Positions 7,962 to 16,458 are shown, counted from the first letter of the stretch. The stretch is 30,301 bases of DNA from Clostridia bacterium (GCA_017453335.1 JAFTKI010000099.1:1-30301), one strand, 5' to 3'. Notes: generated by a model not told the origin, from the sequence alone. Numbers and translations are program-made.

Positions 7962-9803
7962 ATGGAAAACACAATCAAAAAAGGCGGGATCTCGGTTCAA
8001 ACCGAGCATATCTTCCCCGTAATCAAAAAATGGCTTTATTCCGAGAAGGATATTTTTCTGCGCGAGATCGTATCCAACGCGTGTGACGCTGTAACCAAGC
8101 TCAAAAGACTGGCGTCTCTCGGTCAGTACGACGGAGGCGATGAGATCTACCGCATCGATGTGATCCTGGATCCCGTTGCAAAAACGCTTACCGTATCCGA
8201 CAACGGTATCGGTATGACCGCCGAGGAGTTGGATCGCTATATCTGTCAGATCGCGCTTTCGGGTGCTTTGGAATTCGTTGAAAAATACGAGGGAGACGGT
8301 GCCGCAAACGGTATTATCGGACATTTCGGTCTTGGTTTTTACTCCTCCTTCATGGTCAGCGATACCGTAGAGCTGATCACGAAATCGTATACGGGTACGC
8401 CTGCCGTTCATTGGAGCTGTAATGCGGAGGGCTCTTACGAAACCGCACAGGGCGAGCGAGATACACACGGAACCACCGTTGTGATGCACATTTCCGACGA
8501 GGAAGCCGAATATCTGAAAAAGGCAAAGATTGAGGAAGTGCTGGAAAAGTACTGCGCCTTCATGCCCGTGGATATTTTCTTCACCTGCGAGGACGAGGAG
8601 GCAGACGAGAAAAAGGAATCCGAGGAGGCCCCCAAGCCCGTAAACGATACCACCCCTCTGTGGCAAAAGAATCCTTCGGATTGTACACCCGAGGAATATA
8701 AGGAATTTTACCGCCGTGTCTTCCACGATTACCGTGAGCCGCTCTTCTGGATCCACGTCAACGCCGATTATCCGTTGAATTTCCGCGGGATCCTCTACTT
8801 CCCCAAGCTCAATCACGAATATGAATCGATTGAAGGACAGGTTAAGCTTTACTACAATCAGGTCTTCGTTGCCGACAATATCAAGGAGGTCATTCCCGAA
8901 TATCTGTTGATGCTCAAGGGCGTTCTGGATTGCCCCGAGCTGCCTCTGAACGTTTCGCGCAGTTATCTGCAAAACAACACCTACGTTTCCAAGGTGTCGG
9001 CGCATATTGTAAAAAAGGTGGCAGACAAGCTCTGCAGCCTGTGCAACACTGCCCGCGAGGAATACGAAAAGGTATGGAGCGATATCCGCTTGTTCGTGGA
9101 ATACGCTTGTATGCGCGACCGTAAATTCTACGACCGCGTGAAGGACTGCATGCTCCTTGAATTGACCGACGGTAGATTCTCCACCACTGCGGAATATCTG
9201 GAAAAAGCCAAGGAAAAGCATGAAAATACCGTATACTATACCTCCGACAAGGCGGCGCAGGCACAGTACGTTTCGATGTTTGAAGCCCAAGGAATCGAGG
9301 TAGGCGTATTTGATAAGCAGATGGATGTGCAGTTCCTTTCTATGATCGAATCCTATCAGAACGAGGTAAAATACGTTCGCATCGATGCCGATATTGCAAA
9401 CGCACTCAAGAGCGATGAGATCGCCGCTGAAGATAAGACGATCTCCGAGCTGTTTGTAAAGGTCAGCGGAAACGATAAGCTGAAGGTAGAATTCTCTGCC
9501 CTGAAGGACGCCGATATCCCCGTGCTTCTGACCATTTCCGAGGAATCCCGCCGCATGGAAGAGATGATGAAGATGTATGCAATGAACGGCATGGGAACGA
9601 TGGGTGCCTTCCCCTTGGAAGCCACGCTGACGGTCAATACCGCGTCTCCCCTGATCGCAAAGATCTCCTCGATGGAGACCGAAAAGCAGGAGACAGCCGC
9701 AAGATATCTTTACGAGCTGGCACAGCTCTCGCAAAGAAAGCTCGGTGCCGAGGAGCTGCAGAAATTCCTCAAGGACAGTTATACCGTTCTCGGCATGATC
9801 TGA
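7962..9803 (+). CDS. htpG: Hsp90-family molecular chaperone HtpG
   Basis: Cytosolic ATP-dependent chaperone of 613 residues, normal for bacterial Hsp90. The GHKL ATPase domain shows FLREIVSNACDA (catalytic Glu35, Asn39), DNGIGM at 80-85, a GHFGLGF lid segment at 120-126 and GTTVVMHISD. An acidic, lysine-rich linker around residues 205-225 joins it to the middle domain, which has EYKEFYRRVFHDYREPLFWIH-type sequence and LPLNVSRSYLQ. The C-terminal dimerisation domain ends without an MEEVD motif, as in bacteria. AAAAAGGAG precedes the ATG. No CIRCE-type operator is visible in the 57 bp upstream gap, so it probably reads from the transporter promoter. Confidence 0.97.
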   Translation: MENTIKKGGISVQTEHIFPVIKKWLYSEKDIFLREIVSNACDAVTKLKRLASLGQYDGGDEIYRIDVILDPVAKTLTVSDNGIGMTAEELDRYICQIALSGALEFVEKYEGDGAANGIIGHFGLGFYSSFMVSDTVELITKSYTGTPAVHWSCNAEGSYETAQGERDTHGTTVVMHISDEEAEYLKKAKIEEVLEKYCAFMPVDIFFTCEDEEADEKKESEEAPKPVNDTTPLWQKNPSDCTPEEYKEFYRRVFHDYREPLFWIHVNADYPLNFRGILYFPKLNHEYESIEGQVKLYYNQVFVADNIKEVIPEYLLMLKGVLDCPELPLNVSRSYLQNNTYVSKVSAHIVKKVADKLCSLCNTAREEYEKVWSDIRLFVEYACMRDRKFYDRVKDCMLLELTDGRFSTTAEYLEKAKEKHENTVYYTSDKAAQAQYVSMFEAQGIEVGVFDKQMDVQFLSMIESYQNEVKYVRIDADIANALKSDEIAAEDKTISELFVKVSGNDKLKVEFSALKDADIPVLLTISEESRRMEEMMKMYAMNGMGTMGAFPLEATLTVNTASPLIAKISSMETEKQETAARYLYELAQLSQRKLGAEELQKFLKDSYTVLGMI

Positions 9804-9807
9804 CACC

Positions 9808-10734
9808 ATGGAAGAATTTCGTTCGTATCTTCCCGATGCCGTAATTCATGCCAATCTTTCGGAAACCGCACAACGGATGATGAAGCTATCCGAGCAGGAA
9901 CACGCTCATATTGCCGAGCTTGCGGCGGAAATGCTTGCCGAGGGGCGGCAACCGTCCGATCTTCTGGCATCGCTTCCCGACAGAAGACTTCCCGAACCGG
10001 AGCCGAGTGCCGGGATCCTTGGTGAGAACCTCGCCACCGTTTTGCAAATGCAAAAGCTTCATGCACTCTGGCAAAGGCTTCTGCTTGCATCCGAGCTTCG
10101 GAGCGGATTGGAATTTGGCAAGCACGACATTCCCGAATTCTTCTTTTCGGAAACCGAAACACCCGACGACAGCGCAAAAGGCCGCGTGATCTATCAACGC
10201 TCCAACTACGCCGATCTTGCCTTCCGACACTTTTTTGGGGGACAAGACTCGGTACACGCACTGTATACACACAGCTTTTCGGTGGTGTGTGAGGAGGTCA
10301 TGCGCGGCAACTGCGAATACTGTATCCTGCCCTTGGAAACCTCTTCCGACCGCATGATCGACCGCTATTCGCTCAAAATCGTTGCCTCTTGTGATATTCC
10401 AATCGAGGACGGAAAAAAGATGATCCGTTTCGCTCTGCTTCGGCGCAGTCTTGTGCCCTTGTTTCAGCCGATCGACGGAAACACGCTTTTTGAATGTGTG
10501 ATTCCCCTGACCGATTCCCTGTCGGTTGCAGATTTGTTACTGGCGGCAGAATGCTGCGGATTGAAGCTTTGCCGTATTGATTCCGGCTTTTATCTGATCG
10601 ATGAAAGCTCCGTACATGCAATTCATACGGTCTTTTCGATCGGACAAGGAGATCTTTGTTCCTATTTGGTCTATCTTGCCATGCAAACCCCCGATTTTGA
10701 AATGATCGGTCTTTACAGTCAACACCCCCTTTGA
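9808..10734 (+). CDS. Degenerate prephenate-dehydratase/ACT-like protein, unknown function
   Basis: A 308-residue protein I do not recognise as a named family but which has a readable layout. Residues 1-110 are mostly helical and charged. Residues 126-180 resemble the first subdomain of prephenate dehydratase: VIYQRSNYADLAFRHFFG, then EEVMRGNCEYCILPLETSS, matching the family's GEADYGVLPIENS pattern. The protein then jumps to RYSLKIVASCDIPIEDGKKMIRF, matching the end of the second subdomain, so most of that subdomain appears to be missing. The catalytic TRF motif reads IRF (I206). Residues 226-304 look like an ACT domain ending GLYS, but the Phe-binding ESRP is replaced by IDSG. Probably a non-catalytic sensor or regulator. 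It starts four bases after the htpG stop with no clear Shine-Dalgarno site, suggesting coupled translation. Confidence 0.72.
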   Translation: MEEFRSYLPDAVIHANLSETAQRMMKLSEQEHAHIAELAAEMLAEGRQPSDLLASLPDRRLPEPEPSAGILGENLATVLQMQKLHALWQRLLLASELRSGLEFGKHDIPEFFFSETETPDDSAKGRVIYQRSNYADLAFRHFFGGQDSVHALYTHSFSVVCEEVMRGNCEYCILPLETSSDRMIDRYSLKIVASCDIPIEDGKKMIRFALLRRSLVPLFQPIDGNTLFECVIPLTDSLSVADLLLAAECCGLKLCRIDSGFYLIDESSVHAIHTVFSIGQGDLCSYLVYLAMQTPDFEMIGLYSQHPL

Positions 10735-10747
10735 AAGGAGAACAAAC

Positions 10748-10999
10748 ATGGATCGTTTTACTTATATGACACGCGGAGTATGCTCCCGCGCCATTGATAT
10801 CGAAATTGAAAACGGTGTGATCGCATCGGTGCGCTTCAACGGCGGCTGTGCGGGAAACACACAAGGTGTTGCCGCCCTGATCCGCGGGATGCGCGTTGAG
10901 GAAGCACTGGAGCGCATTGAGGGAATCGATTGCCGCGGACGCGGCACCTCCTGTCCCGATCAGTTGGCACGTGCCCTGCGCGAATATCTTTCCAAATAA
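10748..10999 (+). CDS. TIGR03905 family TSCPD domain protein
   Basis: An 83-residue small protein with the TSCPD domain, whose name-giving motif is present as GTSCPDQLARAL near the C-terminus. The N-terminal half contains ICSR-like VCSRAIDIEI and FNGGCAGNTQGVAAL, which also fit. The domain is found as an accessory in some vitamin B12-dependent ribonucleotide reductases and as stand-alone proteins like this one; the stand-alone role is unknown. Conserved cysteines (positions 12, 35, 53 and 59) could bind metal, which is an inference. GAAAGGAG precedes the ATG. It sits 13 bases after the PDT-like gene and 34 bases before the hexosaminidase gene. Confidence 0.9.
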   Translation: MDRFTYMTRGVCSRAIDIEIENGVIASVRFNGGCAGNTQGVAALIRGMRVEEALERIEGIDCRGRGTSCPDQLARALREYLSK

Positions 11000-11033
11000 A
11001 TACTTTTCATAAAACGACAAAGGAGACTCTGCC

Positions 11034-12479
11034 ATGCTTGAGATTTTGCCGCTTCCGAAAAAATACAACACGGTTGATCAAAGCACCCACCCCATTTTGC
11101 CATCCGTTTATACGGCAGAGAGCGAATGGATCGATGATGCCAATACCTTTTGCGGCATCTTTGAAAAGATCTTCAACCTGCCGATTTCTGTTGCAGAGCC
11201 CGCAGGTATCCGATTGAAAAAGAATCCGACACTTTCGCAAAACGAGTACACGCTGGACACCTGCGGCGATAGCGTTCTTTTGTGTGCTTCTGCGCGCGAA
11301 GGACTTTTGTACGGTCTTGCCACCGCCCTGCAGTTGATCGATTGTAAGAACGGCACTCCGGCGGTCGCATCTGTGCAGATCACCGATTCCCCCGCGCAAG
11401 AATATCGCGCTTTTATGCTGGATGCCGTATCAAAGCCGCAATCAATGAAGCAGCTTTTCAAGTACATTGATCTTTGTTTCTTTTATAAGATCAACTATCT
11501 CCATCTGCATTTTGCCGACGGTGCCGCTTTCCGCTACCCTTCCAAAAGGCTTGAGGCACTGCCTTCCAAATTTCATTACAGCGAGGAGGACATCGTACAG
11601 CTTCGCAGTTATGCATCGTCCAGAGGCATTAAGCTGGTTCCCGAAATCGAATGTCCCGGACACGCAACGATCCTCAATCGCTCCTACCCCGAGCATTTTC
11701 ATTGCGATATGGAGGGAAACGGCGAGGTATTGCTTTCCGAACTGGGAGATCCGATCAATCCCGAAAGCCTGATCTGTGCCGGCAGTGAAAAGAGCTTTGA
11801 AGCTGTCAAGGCATTGATCGATGAGCTGGCAGAGCTGTTCCCCGATTCCGAATACATCCATATCGGCGGCGATGAAGCACCTCATAACTGCTGGGCGCAC
11901 TGCAAGGCGTGCCGCGCCTATATGGAACAGCACGGCTTGAAGAGCACCAAGGAGCTGTACAGCGAATACGTAGGTCGCATTGCCTCTTACGTTCTCTCGA
12001 TTGGCAGAAAGCCCATCGTTTGGGAAGGCTTCGCCTCGGAAAGTTCGCATTTCGTACCAAAGGAAACCATCGTCATTGCTTGGGAATCGCACTATCAGAC
12101 CGCTCCCGATCTCCTCAAAAACGGCTTCCGCATCATCAACGCCTCCTGGCAGCCCACTTATTTCGTGCCAAGCCTTGTTCACCGTTGGGATGCCGAAAAG
12201 GTCCTGTCGTGGGATCCTCACGTCTGGGAGCATTGGTGGGAGCAATCGGAAGCATACGAAAAGCCGATTTCGATCGAGCCGACCGAGGCACTTCTGGGCG
12301 CATCCCTTTGCGCATGGGGGCTGTCCTTTGAGCTTTTGATCGGTCGCTTGATGGAAAATCTGCCCGCTTTTTCGCAGTGCTTGTGGTCGCCCGATGAAAA
12401 GCCCGATTTTACGATCTTCTACACGATCTATAAAAAGATCGGAGATAAAGCCGCGCGGCTGGCATTGGACGAGTTCTGA
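11034..12479 (+). CDS. Glycoside hydrolase family 20 beta-N-acetylhexosaminidase-like protein
   Basis: A 481-residue hydrolase expected to release terminal beta-linked N-acetylhexosamine. The N-terminal about 120 residues form the GH20-type alpha/beta domain with EGLLYGLATALQLI. The TIM barrel starts at FMLDAVSKPQS, continues with YLHLHFADG and KLVPEIECPGHA, and holds the catalytic pair in YIHIGGDEAP (Asp280-Glu281). PIVWEGF and INASWQPTYFV match later barrel strands. There is no signal peptide or lipobox, so it acts in the cytoplasm on imported oligosaccharides. AAAGGAG lies about ten bases before the ATG. The following gene has its own promoter. Family confidence is high; substrate specificity is not established. 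Confidence 0.9.
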   Translation: MLEILPLPKKYNTVDQSTHPILPSVYTAESEWIDDANTFCGIFEKIFNLPISVAEPAGIRLKKNPTLSQNEYTLDTCGDSVLLCASAREGLLYGLATALQLIDCKNGTPAVASVQITDSPAQEYRAFMLDAVSKPQSMKQLFKYIDLCFFYKINYLHLHFADGAAFRYPSKRLEALPSKFHYSEEDIVQLRSYASSRGIKLVPEIECPGHATILNRSYPEHFHCDMEGNGEVLLSELGDPINPESLICAGSEKSFEAVKALIDELAELFPDSEYIHIGGDEAPHNCWAHCKACRAYMEQHGLKSTKELYSEYVGRIASYVLSIGRKPIVWEGFASESSHFVPKETIVIAWESHYQTAPDLLKNGFRIINASWQPTYFVPSLVHRWDAEKVLSWDPHVWEHWWEQSEAYEKPISIEPTEALLGASLCAWGLSFELLIGRLMENLPAFSQCLWSPDEKPDFTIFYTIYKKIGDKAARLALDEF

Positions 12480-12513
12480 ATTTTACTGTTTACCCCGAAT
12501 AGGGATAAAATAT

Positions 12514-12543
12514 TTGACACAGCATATTCTAATCTAATATAAA
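12514..12543 (+). promoter_or_regulatory. Sigma-A promoter of the phosphohexomutase gene
   Basis: TTGACA (12514-12519), an 18 bp spacer and TATAAA (12538-12543), ending 16 bp before the ATG. The -35 is perfect. This would start transcription almost at the ribosome binding site, giving a very short leader. Confidence 0.75.
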
Positions 12544-12559
12544 TACGGAGGAAGCAATT

Positions 12560-14278
12560 ATGAGTTTATACATGGACAATTATCAGAAGTGGTTGAAATC
12601 CGAGGCGCTTTCCGAAGCCGAAAAAGCCGAGCTTTCGGCAATTGCGAATGATCCCACCGAGATCGAGCTGCGCTTTACCAATTATCTTTCCTTTGGTACC
12701 GCAGGCTTGCGCGGAACCATGAAGACAGGAATGAACGCGATGAACCGCCATACCGTTGCACACGCAACGCAAGGCTTGGCGGCACTGATCGTGAAGGAAG
12801 GACGTGCGGGAGACGGCGTTGCCATTGCCTATGACAGCCGAAACAACTCCAAGCTTTTCTCCGAAACGGCGGCATGTGTTCTGGCTGCCAACGGCGTAAA
12901 AGCCTATCTGTTTGACGATCTGCGTCCCACACCCGAGCTTTCCTTTGCTCTGCGTGAATTGCACTGCGTAGCGGGTATCAATATTACAGCTTCCCACAAC
13001 CCCAAGGAATACAACGGCTACAAGGCATATTGGGAAGACGGCGCACAGCTGCCTCCCGAGCATGCAGATACCGTCAGCCGTGAGATCGCAAAGCTGGATA
13101 TTTTCCGCGATGTGAAGATCATGGATCTGCAACAGGCGCTTGACAGCGGTATTGTGACCATGATCGGTGCGGAAATAGACGAAAAATATCTGACCGCAGT
13201 TCAGGCACAGGCTGTCAATCCGAACGCAGTAAAACAGGTTGCCGACTCGCTCTCGATCGTGTATACCCCTTTGCACGGAGCGGGCCACAAGCTGGTTCCC
13301 GAGATCATGCGCCGCATCGGGCTCAAGAATCTGTACACCGTGGACGCGCAAATGGTCACCGACGGAAACTTCCCCACCGTAAAGAAGCCCAATCCCGAAT
13401 ACTCCGATGTATTTACGCAGGGTATTGAGATCGCAAACCGCGTAGGCTCGGATCTGGTGGTTGCAACCGACCCCGATGCAGACCGTGTCGGTGTTATGAC
13501 GCGTACGGCGGATGGCTCGTTCATCACCATTACGGGAAATCAGATGGGTGCTTTGCTGATCGACTATATCATTACCGCCTACAAAGAGACCAATACCATG
13601 CCGAAAAATCCTTATGCGGTCAAGAGTATCGTCAGCAGTGAGCTTTCGGCAAAGATCTGCGCGGCAAACGGCGTGAAGATGCACAACGTGCTGACAGGCT
13701 TTAAGTTTATCGGTGAGGTCATCAAAAACTACGAAAAGACGGGAGACGGCTCCTTCCTTTTCGGCTTTGAAGAAAGCTACGGTTATCTCAAGGGTACCTA
13801 CGCGCGCGATAAGGATGCCGTGGTTGCCTCGATGCTGATCTGCGAAATGACGGCGTTCTATAAAGCAAAAGGCATGACGCTCTCGGATGCTCTGCAAAAT
13901 CTTTGGAAGACCTACGGATTTTCTTATGAAACCAATGTGGAGATCTATATGGAAGGGCTCGACGGCCCTGCGCGCATGGCGGCACTGATGGACGGACTCC
14001 GCAAGGATCCTCCCGTAGCATTCGGCAACGAGCCCGTGGCATGGATTGCCGACTACAAAAACGATACGATCACCGAAAACGGTACTGTTCGTCCCTTGGG
14101 TATGCCCTCCTCCAACGTTCTTTATTATAAATTGAAGAACGGCGACGTGATCGTGGCACGTCCCTCGGGAACCGAGCCCAAGATCAAGTTCTATTATATG
14201 CTGGAGGCCGCAGATCAAGCAACGGCTGAAGCAAATCTGAAGGCATATCAAGCAACGCTGGATGCGTTGAGTAAGTAA
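12560..14278 (+). CDS. Phosphoglucomutase/phosphomannomutase (alpha-D-phosphohexomutase family)
   Basis: A 572-residue cytoplasmic enzyme interconverting hexose 1- and 6-phosphates, linking glycogen or cell-wall sugar supply to glycolysis. The length matches the PgcA-type subgroup of Bacillota. The active-site phosphoserine lies in TASHNP (Ser145). The metal-binding loop is ATDPDADRVGV with D304, D306 and D308. The sugar-binding loop is FGFEESYGYLKG, and the phosphate-binding loop is RPSGTEPKIKFYY near the C-terminus. GGAGGA is seven bases before the ATG, and a dedicated promoter precedes it. A large inverted repeat and a strong terminator follow. Substrate preference (glucose versus mannose) cannot be read from sequence. 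Confidence 0.94.
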   Translation: MSLYMDNYQKWLKSEALSEAEKAELSAIANDPTEIELRFTNYLSFGTAGLRGTMKTGMNAMNRHTVAHATQGLAALIVKEGRAGDGVAIAYDSRNNSKLFSETAACVLAANGVKAYLFDDLRPTPELSFALRELHCVAGINITASHNPKEYNGYKAYWEDGAQLPPEHADTVSREIAKLDIFRDVKIMDLQQALDSGIVTMIGAEIDEKYLTAVQAQAVNPNAVKQVADSLSIVYTPLHGAGHKLVPEIMRRIGLKNLYTVDAQMVTDGNFPTVKKPNPEYSDVFTQGIEIANRVGSDLVVATDPDADRVGVMTRTADGSFITITGNQMGALLIDYIITAYKETNTMPKNPYAVKSIVSSELSAKICAANGVKMHNVLTGFKFIGEVIKNYEKTGDGSFLFGFEESYGYLKGTYARDKDAVVASMLICEMTAFYKAKGMTLSDALQNLWKTYGFSYETNVEIYMEGLDGPARMAALMDGLRKDPPVAFGNEPVAWIADYKNDTITENGTVRPLGMPSSNVLYYKLKNGDVIVARPSGTEPKIKFYYMLEAADQATAEANLKAYQATLDALSK

Positions 14279-14289
14279 ATGAAAATGAT

Positions 14290-14347
14290 TGTGGGGAAAA
14301 CTTTTTTCAAAAAGTTTTCCCCACACCCCCTTTCAAAAACTTTTCCC
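14290..14347. repeat. Intergenic inverted repeat with a degenerate extra half-copy
   Basis: Arms at 14290-14306 and 14309-14325 form a perfect 17 bp inverted repeat built on GTGGGGAAAACTTTTT with a 2 bp centre. A second copy of the 17 nt segment at 14305-14321 recurs at 14331-14347 with one mismatch (G to C in the centre). It looks like a REP-like dispersed intergenic element rather than a plain terminator, because a much better terminator follows immediately. Confidence 0.7.
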
Positions 14348-14357
14348 AAAAAGAAAA

Positions 14358-14411
14358 CCGCCGAGGCGGTGTAAATTGCTAAACACAACTTACACCGCCT
14401 CGGCGGCTATT
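14358..14411. terminator. Bidirectional intrinsic terminator between convergent genes
   Basis: A perfect 17 bp stem with arms CCGCCGAGGCGGTGTAA (14358-14374) and its complement (14390-14406), extendable by three further pairs, with T-rich tracts on both sides (TATTTTT after it on the plus strand, TTTTCTTTTT on the minus strand). It lies between the stop codons of the phosphohexomutase gene and the ThuA-like gene and can serve both. Confidence 0.92.
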
Positions 14412-14504
14412 TTTCATCTATGTTACTGCTGTGAGCGATCGTTAAATTCACTCACGATGGGATGATCCATCCAGACACAAGCCTTGTTGACGGGTGACTT
14501 CTGC

Positions 14505-15272
14505 TCAACGAGCTTCTTCATCCGTATTAAAGATGTTGAATTCATCGATAATTGCAGTCTTAATATGAGGGCATTTGTTCTCGATCTCATAGCCCTGCTC
14601 GGTCGGCTTTGCCCAACGGATCGCGTTCTCAATGATGCGGAGAACGTAGGGATTGTGGTACGAGCGGCAGGATTCGTGACCGGGCTGGAAGTAGAACACT
14701 TTACCTGCGCCGCGATGGAAGCAAGCTCCTGCACGGAAGATGTGACCGTCCTCATACCATCCGCCAAACACCAGCGCGTCGGGCTGAGGGATGTAGAAGG
14801 GCTCGCCGTACATTTCCTCGCTCTCGATCAGGAAGTGATCGGGAATTCCTGCGGCGATTTCGTGCGAGGGCATCAGATTCCACATGATCTCCTTTTGCTC
14901 TCTGCCCCAGGAAAGGTTGCCGTTGGTTCCAACGATTGCCTTGAAGGGCTTGGAGTGGTGGCCCGAGTGAAGCGCGATAAAGCCCATTTTACCGGTGTAA
15001 ACGCGTTCGCGGATCTTTTCCACCAGCTCGTCATTGACCTCGTTATGAGCGGCATGTCCCCACCAAAGCAGGACGTCGATGTTTGCCAGTCTTTCATCGG
15101 ACAAGCCCTGATCGGGATCGTCCAGAGCCGCCAGAGAAATCTCCATATCCTCGTTTTTGTCAAGATAGCTCTTGATGGTTGCGTGCAAGCCTTCGGGATA
15201 GATTGCCTTTACGTGTTCTTTCGACTTTTCATGACGAAATTCATTCCAGATTACAACGTTTAATTTTTTCAT
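14505..15272 (-). CDS. ThuA-like domain protein
   Basis: A 255-residue protein of the ThuA/trehalose-utilisation family, which has a class I glutamine-amidotransferase-like fold and is associated with sugar catabolism; the reaction is undefined. Visible landmarks are the N-terminal LNVVIWNEFRHEK, DVLLWWGHAAH, GFIALHSGHHSKPF, a SEEMYGEPFYIP segment and VFYFQPGHE. The ATG at 15272 has AAAAGGAG just upstream and is preferred over a TTG in the same frame at 15296. The stop of the upstream oxidoreductase overlaps this region's leader, so the two genes form one operon. At the 3' end the neighbouring frame stays open for another 30 codons after the stop, raising the possibility of a frameshifted tail. 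Confidence 0.9.
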   Translation of the reverse strand: MKKLNVVIWNEFRHEKSKEHVKAIYPEGLHATIKSYLDKNEDMEISLAALDDPDQGLSDERLANIDVLLWWGHAAHNEVNDELVEKIRERVYTGKMGFIALHSGHHSKPFKAIVGTNGNLSWGREQKEIMWNLMPSHEIAAGIPDHFLIESEEMYGEPFYIPQPDALVFGGWYEDGHIFRAGACFHRGAGKVFYFQPGHESCRSYHNPYVLRIIENAIRWAKPTEQGYEIENKCPHIKTAIIDEFNIFNTDEEAR

Positions 15273-15292
15273 TTTCAATCTCCTTTTATTGA

Positions 15293-16357
15293 TCAAAGCA
15301 AAACTTCTTTGCCTGTTTCGGCAGATTCATAGATCGCACACAGGATCTTGATCATATCAATTCCCTGATCGGGCAGGAATACGGGATCTGCCTTGCCCTC
15401 CAGTACGTCGGCAAAGTTCTCCAGATTCCCCTTGTGTCCGTTGAGCTGCTGTTTGCCAAAATTGGGAATGATATCCACTGTTTTTCCGCTTGCTTCGCCG
15501 TAGATCCGAAGCTGATCGTCACGGCTGTGCCACTCGGCACCCGCGCGTGTTCCGCGAAGCTCATAGAAGCGGTCGTCCTTTTCCACGTTGGATGCCCAAG
15601 AAAACTCCAACTGCAGACATGCACCGTTATCAAAACGGATAAAGCCCATCGCAAGATCCTCTACATCAAAGGTTCCGTTGGGATCCTTGTCACGATCGCT
15701 GTGTCCGAGAGGAACATAGTGATCGGCAAACTCACGGTAGGTCGCTCCGCTGACAGCCACGGGACGGGGATTGCCCATCAGCCAGATCGAAACGTCGATC
15801 ATGTGAACGCCAAGATCGATCAAGGGGCCGCCGCCCGATTTTGCCTTGGTGGTAAACCAACCGCCCTTACCGGGGATCCCGCGTCTGCGCTGCCAACCGC
15901 AACGTGCGGCGTAGATCTTACCAAGGCCGCCGTCCTCAATGTATTGTTTGAGATAGGTCGAGTGATTCATAAAACGGTTGTTGCGAATGACCATCAAGGT
16001 CTTTCCGTTTTTCTCGGCAGCCGCTTTCATTTTCATTGCTTCCTCGGGATTGATGGCATCGGGCTTTTCGCACAAAACGTGCAAGCCTGCATTCAGCGCA
16101 TCAACCGCGATGATGGAATGGAGATAGTTGGGGGTACAGATATCAACCGCATCCAAGCCCTCGATCTTCAACACATCGTGGTAGTCCTCGTACCAAGCGG
16201 GTACGCCAAACTGCTTTGCAAAGCTCTCGGCACGTCCGGGAACAATATCACAAACCGCAACCACCTCATAGCGGTCGGTAAGCTGTTGATAGTTTCCCAT
16301 GTGCGCCTTTGTTGCAATGTTACCGCAACCGATAATGGCGATCTTGATCTTACTCAT
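15293..16357 (-). CDS. Gfo/Idh/MocA family NAD(P)-dependent oxidoreductase
   Basis: A 354-residue cytoplasmic sugar or inositol-type dehydrogenase. The Rossmann fold opens with IAIIGCGNIATKAH (GxGxxA-type loop at 10-15), and the family EKP motif is at 97-99 (CEKPDAI). A catalytic-type D-x3-H pair is in GGGPLIDLGVHMID (D181, H185), and a C-terminal beta-sheet domain completes the fold. AGGAAGG precedes the ATG. The pairing with a ThuA-like gene is common and points to metabolism of a keto-sugar, disaccharide or inositol derivative; the substrate is not identifiable. No sugar transporter is present in the window. A promoter and palindromes lie upstream. Confidence 0.93.
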   Translation of the reverse strand: MSKIKIAIIGCGNIATKAHMGNYQQLTDRYEVVAVCDIVPGRAESFAKQFGVPAWYEDYHDVLKIEGLDAVDICTPNYLHSIIAVDALNAGLHVLCEKPDAINPEEAMKMKAAAEKNGKTLMVIRNNRFMNHSTYLKQYIEDGGLGKIYAARCGWQRRRGIPGKGGWFTTKAKSGGGPLIDLGVHMIDVSIWLMGNPRPVAVSGATYREFADHYVPLGHSDRDKDPNGTFDVEDLAMGFIRFDNGACLQLEFSWASNVEKDDRFYELRGTRAGAEWHSRDDQLRIYGEASGKTVDIIPNFGKQQLNGHKGNLENFADVLEGKADPVFLPDQGIDMIKILCAIYESAETGKEVLL

Positions 16358-16428
16358 AATTGGTTTCCTTCCTCAATTTAATAGTCTTTCAATAAAATCT
16401 TTTCCGTCTTGACTTCTTAATTTATTAC

Positions 16429-16457
16429 ATGATAACACAGAAAATCGCTAAACACAA
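16429..16457 (-). promoter_or_regulatory. Probable sigma-A promoter of the oxidoreductase/thuA operon
   Basis: On the minus strand TTGTGT (16457-16452), a 17 bp spacer and TATCAT (16434-16429). It lies in the 132 bp gap after mutS2 and would give a leader of about 65 nt. The hexamers each deviate by two or fewer bases from consensus except in the -35 tail. Confidence 0.6.
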
Positions 16458-16458
16458 G

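Noticed and set aside
7905..9809. A 634-codon open frame antisense to htpG
   Set aside because: It mirrors a secure Hsp90 gene codon for codon and shows no family motif. It arises because htpG rarely uses TTA, CTA or TCA codons.
12566..14326. A 586-codon open frame antisense to the phosphohexomutase gene
   Set aside because: Same codon-usage effect; the sense frame has all catalytic motifs and a promoter with a ribosome binding site.
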